Shown here piece after piece: positions 50,644 through 60,681 of a stretch of 62,732 nt of DNA. Positions within the stretch are counted from its first letter, which is position 1. Every line of letters starts with the position of its first letter. Both the position numbers and the translations under genes were made by a program. This DNA comes from Vavraia culicis subsp. floridensis (taxonomy: Eukaryota; Microsporidia; Pleistophoridae): NCBI RefSeq assembly GCF_000192795.1, contig NW_007360639.1:1-62732 (forward strand). The letters run 5' to 3'. The notes under the pieces were generated by a model. It saw nothing but the letters and a program-made list of their open reading frames with translations, made no database searches and was not told the DNA's origin.

Positions 50644-51664
50644 CTGAATGGCTCCATCTCAGAAAACATTGAATCGAATTGCATCACAATCCAACGGTTA
50701 TGGTCAGTCCTGGCGGATTAGAGAAATATGTTGTTTTTTAGTCAATATTATGTATTAAGCAATAAAATAAACGATTTTTTGTAAAAGGAATCAAATCTTG
50801 GAATAGGCCAATGAACGTGATAAATACTAGATCTGGGACATAAAATCAGCTCTTCTATCACGTATCAATGTTTCCTAAGGTTTATCTAAAAATACAGACT
50901 GATATCATAACTTTGTGCACCAAAATCGTATCAGAGTCTACACTTTAAATCCCTGTACTAAGCTAGGCTTTGTAAGTCAGTTATGCGCAATAAGTTTGAT
51001 CGCTCGTCTTTAGCTATGTTCTAGAGCGAATTCAACTATATTTTGTCATAGTACTCGCATCCACATTGCTCATTATATTGGTTTTTAACAGTATTACTAC
51101 GTACTATATTGTGTGCAAAGTATAGCAGTTTTGTAGTGGATTTGACAGTAATTCACATTTGTTGGTTGAAGTTGCACTTATCATTGAAGCCTGCTCTTTT
51201 TATGTATGCTTCTGGATGCGAGCTTTCATTCGTTATATTACATCGTTGCAGGAAAACAAAATCTTATTTTATGGAGCACCTGAGAGTAAAATCATACCAT
51301 CTAGGCCTGTTCATCAGAACAAAGCTAGAGAACTACTATTGTGAAGCGAAAACTTACCCAAATATTTATACTTGATCACACTTTGAGATCATTCGTAAAA
51401 TATATAAAAAGATGTATTACATATGGTTTGGAACAAAAATAACTTTGATTAAAAATATTGAATCAGTAAAAACAACACATTTCCATAGTATGTGTCTCCG
51501 ATGTCCGGCCAATAATCTTTTTTACCAAGTGTACACTTATTTATCGCCTCAAATATCACACTGTATCGGGCCAATGATTTCCCATCAAAGCATTCCCAAA
51601 AAGATTCGTACAAAATGAATCATTTGAGAGGGGTTACTGATTAAAGGAGGCGAAAATAAAAATT
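50644..51664. other. Intergenic, no gene seen
   Basis: About 1 kb between divergent genes. Frames at 51109-51375 and 51412-51618 lack recognisable features. Confidence 0.5.
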
Positions 51665-52657
51665 ATGCAAATTAAACGAAGAAATACTAACAGATATAGA
51701 ATTTATGAAATGGCAAGCTACTTTTTTGATGTTATTAAGCAATGTGCAAGGAAAATTGTAAATATGTGCGAAGAATTCATTAATTTCATTTACAGATTTT
51801 TTAAAAATTTATTTGTATCAAATAAATTGTCATTCATTGATCGAGTCATACGCGCCGTGGTTTTTGTTGAAGTAGAATCTGAACTGACACGCCACCTTTA
51901 TTGTGAATATGAACGAAGAAGAATCAGCGAATTGAATTGTGACTATTTATTTTTGCAACCACGAGAAACCACCGAAAACACAAAACATATCGTACTGTTT
52001 AAATCGCATGGAACCTCAATATATTCTTTTGTGCAAGGCTTTCGATTAGACTTTCTAGCCAATTGCTTCAATATCACGTGGTATGTGATAGATTATAAGA
52101 AAGAATGTTACGATATGAACATCAAGGTGGAAAATCGTCTTAGCACACATTGCCTTGATCATTTTGTTGCTTGTGTGGATGCTCTTATTTCAAGAATAAA
52201 TATGGAAGGTAACAAACCGAGCTTGGTTGGTTTTAGCCTGGGATGTGCAATGCTATTAGAATATGCCAGCAGAACAGGGAAAAGGTTTTTCTTTTCCAAA
52301 ATAATATTGTTTTCGCCGTTTCTATCCCTCAGGGAGTACTTACACCGTAACCGTTTGCTTCTTTGGTTTGTAGGAAAACGGATCAACAAGAATTTTTCGT
52401 TTAATAACAGAGCCAACATTACCAAAATACCCGAAAATCCTGAACAAAATGGTGAACCAAGGGAGTTTTCAGATAAGCGAGATGATATTTTGATACTACA
52501 TGGAAAACAAGACAATGTAATTCCTATCAGACACGCAGAAGAGCTGGCAAGAGTAGGTAGGTGCAGGTTGGTTACCATTCCGTGGTGCAAACATGTTGAT
52601 GTCGTGAATGACAGTCGCACCTGGAAAAAAACGATGGAGTTCCTAAATAAAAACTGA
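51665..52657 (+). CDS. Alpha/beta-hydrolase-fold protein
   Basis: A serine hydrolase of unknown substrate. The nucleophile elbow GFSLG (S191), acid D283 in HGKQDNVIP and base H310 in CKHVDV are all in order and spacing for the fold, so it should be catalytically competent. The N-terminal 60 residues are hydrophobic and aromatic (FINFIYRFFKNLF), possibly a membrane anchor or hairpin. The first ATG at 51665 is listed; ATG 51710 (MASYFF) is an alternative that still includes the hydrophobic segment. Neither a C-run nor a TATAAATA box was found. A lipid or acyl-ester substrate, as in ABHD-type depalmitoylases, is possible but not shown. Confidence 0.83.
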   Translation: MQIKRRNTNRYRIYEMASYFFDVIKQCARKIVNMCEEFINFIYRFFKNLFVSNKLSFIDRVIRAVVFVEVESELTRHLYCEYERRRISELNCDYLFLQPRETTENTKHIVLFKSHGTSIYSFVQGFRLDFLANCFNITWYVIDYKKECYDMNIKVENRLSTHCLDHFVACVDALISRINMEGNKPSLVGFSLGCAMLLEYASRTGKRFFFSKIILFSPFLSLREYLHRNRLLLWFVGKRINKNFSFNNRANITKIPENPEQNGEPREFSDKRDDILILHGKQDNVIPIRHAEELARVGRCRLVTIPWCKHVDVVNDSRTWKKTMEFLNKN

Positions 52658-54012
52658 TTATTCATTTGAGTCGTTTATCTATCGGGTTTAATGCGTTGTT
52701 ATAATCTTGATAACATTTGCAGCTGGTATTAAGTGTATGGCAACACATAAACATATCTGTATTACAGCTTTCTTAATGTCTTGTTGTTAGTTACTTGTCG
52801 TACCATCCGTCCAAATCATCAATTATTTTGGTACAAAATGCAACAACGCCTAATTAATGCTTCAATTTTTTACGTGAATTACGCTACTAACTCCACTGGT
52901 ACACGAGTTAATTCTTGATATGTGATTTTTTTGTGAAATTCAGAATGTCCCTGTAATGAAATGATTCAATATTATTTCGCAAACCAACGGTGTTGTAATT
53001 TATTGAATATAGCTTCTGTAAAATAATCTGTGTAGCGGAAACACAGTAATGAGCATCTCTATGTTTTTATTCCCAACAATAAATTGTGATCATATTTTTT
53101 GGAAATATGCAAATCGTTTTTACAGTAACTCCACTGCACAGCCGTTATCCTCATTTAGTAGACATGTTAGCAACGAAAAAGAGTAGAGCTGTAACATCAG
53201 ATTGAGAGACGAGTCTTATTTGAAGTAAGAGACTAAAAAAACATGGCCATCCAAAATAAATAACAATATGCAATGCATCCATACCAATAATACGAGTAAT
53301 AATAGCGGTGCAACACTACGCAAGCACACAGAAGTACAGATTATGCCAACTACGCAGGTATAACCGCTACACATGCGTATCTGGCCGAACCGCTCTCTCG
53401 TGAATGATTAGCCGACTCAGTTAATAAAATTATTTATTGAATCCTTCATATAAGACACATCCGCTGCCTGTGACCATCGTAATTTATTTTTAGTGGGGGT
53501 CTTTTAGATGGTCAGCATCAGCATGAGGTGTGATATTTGATCAAACAAAGATCGAAAAACATGTAGAGTGATCAATTACAGGATTTAAGTTAATTTTTTC
53601 TTGTCGCTAAACTGTGCTCAACAGGACTTTAATCAAAGAATAGAGCGAAGTGGTTTTTGTGGTACTTCATGTTTTATTATTTAACCATTTTGTGTGATAT
53701 AGGGATAAATTAAGCAATCCCTCGTCTTATGCCCGTTAAAAATAAATGAAAGTACGTTCCTCGACAGTAATAATTATAACAAACACGCTCATTCAGTATA
53801 ACGGCTGGTTTTATTCAATGTAAAGCGCAGAAATAACGTAGCTTGAATTTTAGATTACAGATATATGTTTCAAAGCTTTTCAACTGCATTTTATTTGATG
53901 TTTGCAGCATACTTTTGTTTATCCCCTTAAATTAGTTATAGTTAATAAGCCGTAATATCGTTGACAGGTTTTATATCATCATACCCACTTTATTAATATT
54001 GCAATAAATGAA
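52658..54012. other. Intergenic, no gene seen
   Basis: About 1.35 kb of AT-rich sequence without a convincing gene. Confidence 0.5.
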
Positions 54013-54017
54013 CCCCC
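54013..54017 (+). promoter_or_regulatory. C-run start signal of guanylate kinase
   Basis: CCCCC directly abuts the ATG at 54018. It is a clear example of the C-run start class in this window. Confidence 0.6.
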
Positions 54018-54542
54018 ATGCCCAAACTTGTAATAATTACAGGAACCTCGGGATGTGGTAAATCGACCTTGATCAAACGAATTCTCCACTACAAAAATAT
54101 TTCACTCTCTGTTTCTCACACAACGCGTGAGAAGCGGCCTGGTGAAAACAACCACGTAGACTACCATTTTATCACAAAAGAAGAATTCGTAAGAATGAAC
54201 AGTTTAAACGAATTTTACGAGACGACCTTTTATGACAATCACTACTACGGTACAGCCAAATCAGAGTTAAATAAGAACGAGTACATTGTTATCGACTGTG
54301 ATAGAATAGGTGCAGCGAAGTTTAATGAGTTTGACAATGTTAAGATATTCTGTTATAACACTAAGGATGTTTTATACGAACGATTGATGAAGCGGTACGA
54401 TGACAAGGAAAAAGCCGAGAAGAGATTGCAGAGTTATGAAATAGACATGAAGACATACAGAGAAGGAAGTTATAGTTACAGTATTTTCACCGATGAGATA
54501 GAAAGGAATGTTCGGGAATTAGAAGCAGTTATCTTTGGTTGA
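54018..54542 (+). CDS. GUK1: Guanylate kinase
   Basis: Phosphorylates GMP to GDP with ATP in the purine-nucleotide pool. The P-loop GTSGCGKST (residues 9-17) is complete. The GMP-binding block SHTTREKRPGE..HVDYHF contains the conserved arginines, Glu and Tyr. A YGTAKSEL segment and a VIDCDRIGAAKF strand follow, with an RLMKRYDDKEKAEKRL lid helix. The length of 174 residues is slightly under yeast GUK1 (187), with no extra domains. Catalytic residues seen by eye are intact. Confidence 0.95.
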   Translation: MPKLVIITGTSGCGKSTLIKRILHYKNISLSVSHTTREKRPGENNHVDYHFITKEEFVRMNSLNEFYETTFYDNHYYGTAKSELNKNEYIVIDCDRIGAAKFNEFDNVKIFCYNTKDVLYERLMKRYDDKEKAEKRLQSYEIDMKTYREGSYSYSIFTDEIERNVRELEAVIFG

Positions 54543-55532
54543 GATGATCCAAATTGGTTTAGATTCGATTTTATGTGTGAAGAGCTATCATTTCTATGAA
54601 TATGAATGATACCGGTTTTGTTCATTTACAAACAATGATTAATTAAAACTGTGCTGTGAATAGCTGAAAAATATGTTTATGTGTTGTATTTAATTATTAT
54701 TTGGTAATATTAGGTTGATGATGCCAAGGACCGAAAATAGTGGTGATATTTCATCTAAATGATACAAAAACATTGATACTTTGCATGTACGATGAACAAA
54801 GATAATATCTTACTGGTTAGTATAGGTTGTATTTGCATTTAAACGATCAATTGTTAGCTTTTAAATTTGTAATTAAAGATGGATAGGACGAAGAAGCGAG
54901 ATGTATTGGTTGAAGACCGTACATTCATGGAATTAGAATGTTAAAGGAAAGCGAGCACAAATATTATTTGATCGAAGATTTGTTTATCATAAAAATTCAG
55001 TATTTATTTAGCATATAACATCTATTTTTTGAATTTGCCACCGTTAAAACAGGAATTGTGAGATGACCTTTTTTCTGTACTCTGTCTGTATTGCTATTAA
55101 TCATGTAATGTTCGTTTTCAAGGTGACTTCCGTTTGAAGTTATGTTTTCTCTTTATACTGTTCGGCTGATATGTAGAATTTATTGCTTGGATGGCTCTTT
55201 CGTGCCCCTCTGTTCCTTTCGATTATAGTACAACCATCTCATTGTTTCTAACATTTATTGTTTTATGCTTTTATCACCTACATCACGGTGAGAAATCGTG
55301 CAGAACGAACCTCGCAATTTTCAGCTATCTCAAAAACTGATCAGCACCTCCAAAGGTTAGTTTTCAGTACATAAATGCTTTCTAATCTTAAAACACTGCT
55401 GATAGTTTTACAAACAGAAATATTCTTCCGACTGATACAAAAAAGAATCCAAATCATTCTATGTGGTCTTATCACTGTTACAGATTGTGAAACGAAAAAG
55501 ATTTAAATTCAAACGAACCAAGAAGATGATAA
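54543..55532. other. Intergenic, no gene seen
   Basis: About 1 kb with no convincing gene. Confidence 0.5.
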
Positions 55533-56030
55533 ATGTTCCTTTTTCTAAATGTTATTCTGGCAAAAGGTACATTCTCAGGGTTGTTTGATTTTTTGAAATT
55601 CGATAATTACGAAAACTTTGTGGACCGAGCAAGATATGATGCAGACATAAACACAGAGGATCCATCTCTTTTGGACCTTATGAAAACGGAATTTGTGGTT
55701 TTCGGGACGGAAACTTGCGGATTCACGAAAAAGGCTCTAGGGCTCCTCAAAGACAAAGGTGTCAGCTACGTATTTGTCGACAAGGATAAAAATATGACGA
55801 ATACATACGAAACGCTAAAAAGTACTCTTCAACACGACACATTGCCACTTATAATACACAATAAACGCTTTTTAGGTGGATATGGTAAACTGATAAAATA
55901 CTTCGAGAATCCAATGAACAATAGTGATAGCACGCAAGATTCCTACAGAAAATACTACGAAAACTACTACAAAGGATACTATGGAAACGCATATAATAAC
56001 TCCGAATCAACCAACTATTCTTCCCAGTAA
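55533..56030 (+). CDS. Secreted or ER glutaredoxin-like protein with Tyr-rich tail
   Basis: A thiol-redox fold. A short N-terminal hydrophobic signal (MFLFLNVILAKGTFS) precedes a glutaredoxin domain at about residues 45-125. The active site is ETCGFTKKA (C62-G-F-T), which resembles the monothiol CGFS type rather than the CPYC dithiol type. The cis-proline element TLPLII (P105) and FLGGYGKLIKYF (GG at 115-116) complete the fold. The tail (about 136-165) is very Tyr/Asn/Ser-rich, with YYENYYKGYYGNAYNN-type repeats. Most monothiol CGFS glutaredoxins are cytosolic or mitochondrial iron-sulphur proteins, so a signal peptide and a Tyr-rich tail are unusual and suggest an extracellular or spore-wall role. 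The ATG at 55533 opens the longest frame; no C-run or clear TATA box was seen. Confidence 0.78.
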   Translation: MFLFLNVILAKGTFSGLFDFLKFDNYENFVDRARYDADINTEDPSLLDLMKTEFVVFGTETCGFTKKALGLLKDKGVSYVFVDKDKNMTNTYETLKSTLQHDTLPLIIHNKRFLGGYGKLIKYFENPMNNSDSTQDSYRKYYENYYKGYYGNAYNNSESTNYSSQ

Positions 56031-56316
56031 AACAGGAATAAATTTATATGGTTCTCGTTTAAGCCGTTCTTACACGTGTTTAATGGGTACCATGTAATGA
56101 CTCATCTATGGTAAAGTTAGCCTACCAATCTTTCTGATTATTCCCCTATGATACGAAATATCTGAATAATAAATCTTAACTATAATTTTGTACGCTTTTC
56201 TCAGGACTATCTACGTATGTTATCACCAAATCAAGTGATGAAGTGTAATTTAATATTAGAAAAAAATAATACCACAGCTAAAAATTATTTCTTAGTGTTC
56301 AATAGTTTATGTCAGG

Positions 56317-57309
56317 CTATTTTTTTAGGAAAAATGACGGTACAACTCTTCCAAAAATTTTTTTTTCATGCTCGCCTACGTTTTTAAGCATTTCTTCTTC
56401 AACTTCTTTCGCCAGCTTCCTGATTTCTTCTGACTTATTTACCGAATTCCTGTTCTCGTAAATGAAAGAACAAATATTTATCATATTTCCTTTAGTATAT
56501 TCACAAGTATCATTTATCGGCTCGTTATCGGCTTTTAAATCAACTTTTATGCCGTTTAGAACGGGTTCAATAAACTCCCTTGCTTCCTCAATAATGTTCT
56601 CCTCATATGGATAGATGGGTGAGAATGCGATCTCTTTTTCAACCAATGGCTTGCTGCTGATCTCCTCAACATCTTCAACTTCGTTCCTATTGTGTTGGTT
56701 AACCCTGCTTGCGAAATTCAGCTCTACCCCAAACATACCTTGTATGCGTCTGTCGACAGCGTTCTTTTCGTTACGATCATCAAAAAAATAGCTGCCCTTC
56801 AGTAGATTGAAAAATTGCTTGAGCGTTACCTGCATTTCTACGTAAATATGTAGCAGATAAGGCTGCTGGATAAAGCACTTGAGCAGATCGTTCTTGCTCT
56901 CTATCTCGTAAAGACTGAAATTTTTTATTTGTTGCCCGCGTATTTCGCCGGTCAGTGAACTGTATAACTTTTCATCAAAGTGGTACTTGCTTGTTAATTC
57001 ATTGTACAAATCGGTATCGCCGACATCTATTCGCTTGCGTTCTTTTATTTCTTTTTCAACAAATATTATGAGTGATTTCGTTATGTCTCTGTTCAGGTAA
57101 CTGTCAAATTTTAACACCAGCTCTAGGTTGTTCCTGTATGTTATACGTAAAAAGAATTTGTCTTCGTTTTTTACATGTAGAGATTTGATCGATTCCAGGC
57201 TGATACTATCGATCAGACTGCCTTCTTTCTCGAATATGAGTAGTGATTTGTGCGATATTTGTATGTAGCGAGTTGATTCTAAGACATAACAGGGAATCCC
57301 AAGAACCAT
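56317..57309 (-). CDS. TFB1: TFIIH core subunit TFB1/p62-like
   Basis: A non-enzymatic subunit of TFIIH, which opens promoters and repairs DNA. The first 100 residues form a PH-like domain (LLIFEKEGSLIDSISLESIKSLHV, then FLRITYRNNLELVLKFDSYLN). A BSD-like region follows (YHFDEKLYSSLTGEIRGQQIKNFSL, then CFIQQPYLLHIYVEMQVTLKQFFNLLKGSYFFDDR), which follows the p62 pattern of xSFLxxIRxQ, NLT, and PxxxxxYxxxVxxxxEFWxxFxxSxYFxxDR, with the tryptophan of EFW replaced by F. It is shorter than human p62 (548). The ATG at 57309 has CCCTCTAA immediately upstream, a C-run start. The assignment is by pattern and spacing. Confidence 0.65.
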   Translation of the reverse strand: MVLGIPCYVLESTRYIQISHKSLLIFEKEGSLIDSISLESIKSLHVKNEDKFFLRITYRNNLELVLKFDSYLNRDITKSLIIFVEKEIKERKRIDVGDTDLYNELTSKYHFDEKLYSSLTGEIRGQQIKNFSLYEIESKNDLLKCFIQQPYLLHIYVEMQVTLKQFFNLLKGSYFFDDRNEKNAVDRRIQGMFGVELNFASRVNQHNRNEVEDVEEISSKPLVEKEIAFSPIYPYEENIIEEAREFIEPVLNGIKVDLKADNEPINDTCEYTKGNMINICSFIYENRNSVNKSEEIRKLAKEVEEEMLKNVGEHEKKIFGRVVPSFFLKK

Positions 57310-57657
57310 TTAGAGGGAATACATTTTACTTTTTTAAAAAAATGTTTAATAAATGTATAAGTGGCTATGCGTAAAGGTGTTATTAACGGCCGATAGAAAA
57401 GTTATTCGCACATTCATTCCACAATTTTACTCGGTACTATCAAATTGCGCAGGTTTTGGGATACAAAAGCGATGTGTATTTAAAATTTTTAATTTATTTC
57501 TTTACCAAAGTTTTGTGTTAAATAGATTAATGACCCTTTTTTAATTACTCCGGTGCTCTTTTTTGGGCAGAAAACGACAAGAAACTGCGGATATCCTGTC
57601 TTCAAAAATAATTAATTATGGCAGTAATTTAAAAATTTTAAATCCGGCTAATCCTTC
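57310..57657. other. Shared upstream region of TFB1-like and KH genes
   Basis: About 350 bp between divergent starts. No TATAAATA was seen, and nothing else was recognised. Confidence 0.45.
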
Positions 57658-58107
57658 ATGAGATTTGTCCATCCAGAAATACTGTTAAAATCTCACAATG
57701 CGGAAAAAACACTTCTCCTCCGGCTAAAATCATCCAAAAACAAAGATCACATAAATAACCTTGTTCTAAAGTATTTACCATCACATAAGGACAAGATAAT
57801 GGATATAAATGTTTATGTGCCGTCAGATAAAACAAGCAAAATTGGAAAGGTGATAGGAAAAGGTGGATGTAAACTAAAGGAAATTGAGAGAATAAGTAAT
57901 ACACGTATTAGGCTGCGAAGAGATGGAAAAGTGCATTTTAATGTGATAAGAGAAGCAGATGGCGATCTGTGGATAGCGCAAGACATGATTAATTGCATTT
58001 TAGCGGACGAACAACAAGATAATGAAGCGAGAGAGTACACCGATTGGGAGAAATACTATTATTGGTGGTATTATTACAACGTAGAAAATAAAAATAAGCA
58101 CCATTAA
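57658..58107 (+). CDS. KH-domain RNA-binding protein
   Basis: A 149-residue protein with one type-I KH domain at about residues 58-125 (VYVPSDKTSKIGKVIGKGGCKLKEIER). It has the complete GxxG loop (G-K-G-G) that contacts nucleic acid. A basic N-terminal region precedes it and an acidic then Tyr/Trp-rich tail (WEKYYYWWYYY) follows. The VPSDKxGKxIGKGG form resembles PCBP/hnRNP-K-type KH domains rather than SF1/BBP. RNA target unknown. The start is the first ATG of the frame (57658); no C-run is adjacent. Confidence 0.85.
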   Translation: MRFVHPEILLKSHNAEKTLLLRLKSSKNKDHINNLVLKYLPSHKDKIMDINVYVPSDKTSKIGKVIGKGGCKLKEIERISNTRIRLRRDGKVHFNVIREADGDLWIAQDMINCILADEQQDNEAREYTDWEKYYYWWYYYNVENKNKHH

Positions 58108-59220
58108 AAGGACATTAAAGATGAGCTGTGAGCTTAGTTTAAATATTGAGTTCTTGGTTTTATTTAAAACAGGCATGGTAACACGAAGTTAAGTTTTTTG
58201 TGCTTCTAGATTGGAAAAGTACTGGTAGCTGGACAAAGAAACCTGAAAATTACTCGAAAAAAATGATTAGAGACAAGTAAATTAATTTGTTGAAAGTAAT
58301 AATATTATAGTATAGGCGTGACATACATTATATAAGAATGTATTGCATGCTTTGTTCGGAAAAACTAATGGATACGCAAGCAACATTTAATTTACATTCT
58401 ACCACTCATTATTCAGCTTGTAGATAAAAAATTAACCAGTTTAAATACTAAGTTTATACTATCGATACGACCAGTTGCTTTTAACACGTGGTTTTAAGTA
58501 TTTTGTTTTTTAGTTAACGCTGCTTCAAAGCTGTGACTGAGCAATAATTATTTTTGTTATGTATTATTAGCAGTTATTTACGATGGCTTTACCATAAACT
58601 TTTTTTAATGGAACAAATGTTACTTATTAATGATAGCTAAATTTATTTATCGCAATTATTTAACGCTCCAAATATTACTTCGTCCCAAATTAAAAGGAAA
58701 TAACCATCTGTAGCATGATATTTGAAGTTAACACTTGGTTGTCTCTCCATTGGCACATTTTAGCATATTGTGACAACTGTTATCGTCAAACAAGCAATTC
58801 GGATGAAATAATCACAAATATCGGAGCAATGATGCACAGAAAATAGCTTGACGAGGAAAGATGTTTTGTTAAAGTGACTGGACTTAACGTTCAACACGCT
58901 CTATTTGGATGAATTAATATGTAAACTTAGAAAAATATGTCAGGTTCACAATATAATAATATATATAACTCAATCGCTGCGATGGATGCAGCTATCGGCT
59001 GAAATATTGATTTCTGCGGAAAGTTTGGGCAATATTACCTGCTAGCAAATACCCTATAAGCCTGACAAAGTCAGAAATTAATCTAAATGGATTGTGTTTC
59101 ACATACCAACAAGATAAACTCAATACTTTTATTTCAAATCGATGTTTGATCATGCCTCACTTTGTTTCTTAATAAAACATCTGCAAAAATCAAACATTTC
59201 TACCTCCCAAACTTTTACTT
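58108..59220. other. Intergenic, no gene seen
   Basis: About 1.1 kb of AT-rich sequence with no convincing gene. Confidence 0.5.
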
Positions 59221-59769
59221 TTACTGCACGTACAAATTCTTCGTGTTCCTAAATGATGAGTTATCCTTCAAGCTTTCATCGTTGTCTTTGTATTCTACCG
59301 ACAAGAAAAATTTTACATCCAAAACTTTTTTGATCTCCATCAAGACATCTTTAAAACTATCCTTTCCAGTTGAATCCTTAGTCCATACCGCCAAAATAAC
59401 ATTTTTCATCCTGAAACTAATCACAATTCCATTAACATCTATTTTGTCAAAGGGCTGACGGACCATCCGTATCAACAATTTCTGGAATAACCGTGTGCTA
59501 ACTTCTCGTCGCAGCTTAATTATCCATTTACCACCCTTGATATTGCTCTTATCCTCCCATAATGGCTCAATTCCATCCTTGAATATTGAAATGTCGGTTA
59601 TTCCCTCTATGTGATCAAAATTTACGTGGTTGAGAAAGTATAAAAGGTTCTCCACCGATTTTAGCGTGCACAGCTTCTTCAACGAGTTGCAAAAATCAAA
59701 AGGCTCCTTCTTCGTGGTATTTCGTGTTATGGTTTTCACCGTGAAGGGAACGAACAAAGGATGTGTCAT
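59221..59769 (-). CDS. EIF4E: Cap-binding protein eIF4E, divergent
   Basis: Binds the mRNA 5' cap for translation initiation. The 182-residue product follows eIF4E from the SVENLLYFLNHV helix through GIEPLWEDKSNIKGGKW, ending around SFRMKNVILAVWT. Cap residues kept: W71-E72 (human W102-E103), R120 and K122 (human R157/K159) and W129 (human W166). Changed: the first cap-stacking tryptophan (human W56) aligns with F26, and the eIF4G/4E-BP-contact tryptophan (human W73) aligns with L43; both align at the same spacing of 17. Aromatic replacements of W56 are known in class II proteins (4EHP has Tyr). The start is ATG 59767-59769, with CCC 6 nt upstream. It may be the sole eIF4E or a variant. Confidence 0.9.
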   Translation of the reverse strand: MTHPLFVPFTVKTITRNTTKKEPFDFCNSLKKLCTLKSVENLLYFLNHVNFDHIEGITDISIFKDGIEPLWEDKSNIKGGKWIIKLRREVSTRLFQKLLIRMVRQPFDKIDVNGIVISFRMKNVILAVWTKDSTGKDSFKDVLMEIKKVLDVKFFLSVEYKDNDESLKDNSSFRNTKNLYVQ

Positions 59770-59778
59770 GGATAAGGG

Positions 59779-60674
59779 TGGAGTAAATAATTTTTATTAT
59801 TTTTGTATTGTTGGTGATTTATAGGGGCGATGTTGATTTTATGGGTTTGTGTCATTTTTTTAGGTGATCCGCTGACACCGGTAACACTACAATTCCGCTG
59901 ACTGCTACACAATTTTATTCTTTATACCTCTTCCTCAATTATTACTACATAATTAGTAACAATAACATGTTCATCTCATGTAAATTCAAGTTACATTAAT
60001 CATATCGTGCAATATTTTGTTTTAATACGTCACTGTGGGGTCATTATTTGCAGGCTCGGTTTATACTGACAGATATATTCACTTGTATGAGTCATCCATC
60101 AGCACGGGAAAAATGACAAATATTGACATGTTCACGAATGATCAAAAGGCTTGTCTTTTTAAGAGGAGAAATATGATAATCGCGAGTGAAATGTTTTTAT
60201 TGTAAAAAGTAATTTTCAAAGAGTGAAATATATATGAAGATTTAATTGCTCTGGTGAGATAGAAGAAGCGATAGTTCGAAACAACAAGGAACGAAATTCT
60301 TGGCCATTTTAATCGATAATACTCGTTCAGCATGATCTTCAAATCAAGTTATTGAACGTAGGTACATGCTTCATCACACAGGAGGACATGAGAATCATGT
60401 TTGTTCCTTGCAAAAGCAAGATGTGTATTTAGATTGTTCGTAATACAGCGTAAAGGCTTGTGTTCGTTTGAGAGGAAAAATGTTTGACCGAGCACCAGAT
60501 AAAAAATAGAAGGTTGTACTAAAGACAAGTTTGGTTTTAGTAAAAAAGTTTAATTAAATTACATCCATCTATTAGGCCCTGTATATTACAAGAAGCAGAA
60601 CTTTAAATCCCTCTTGGTTTATAACCATACTTTTTTGAAGTATTTGGATCGAAAACCATATTTTTAAAATACAA
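59779..60674. other. Intergenic between eIF4E and TRM6, no gene seen
   Basis: About 0.9 kb between divergent genes. No convincing gene was found. Confidence 0.5.
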
Positions 60675-60681
60675 CCCTTTT

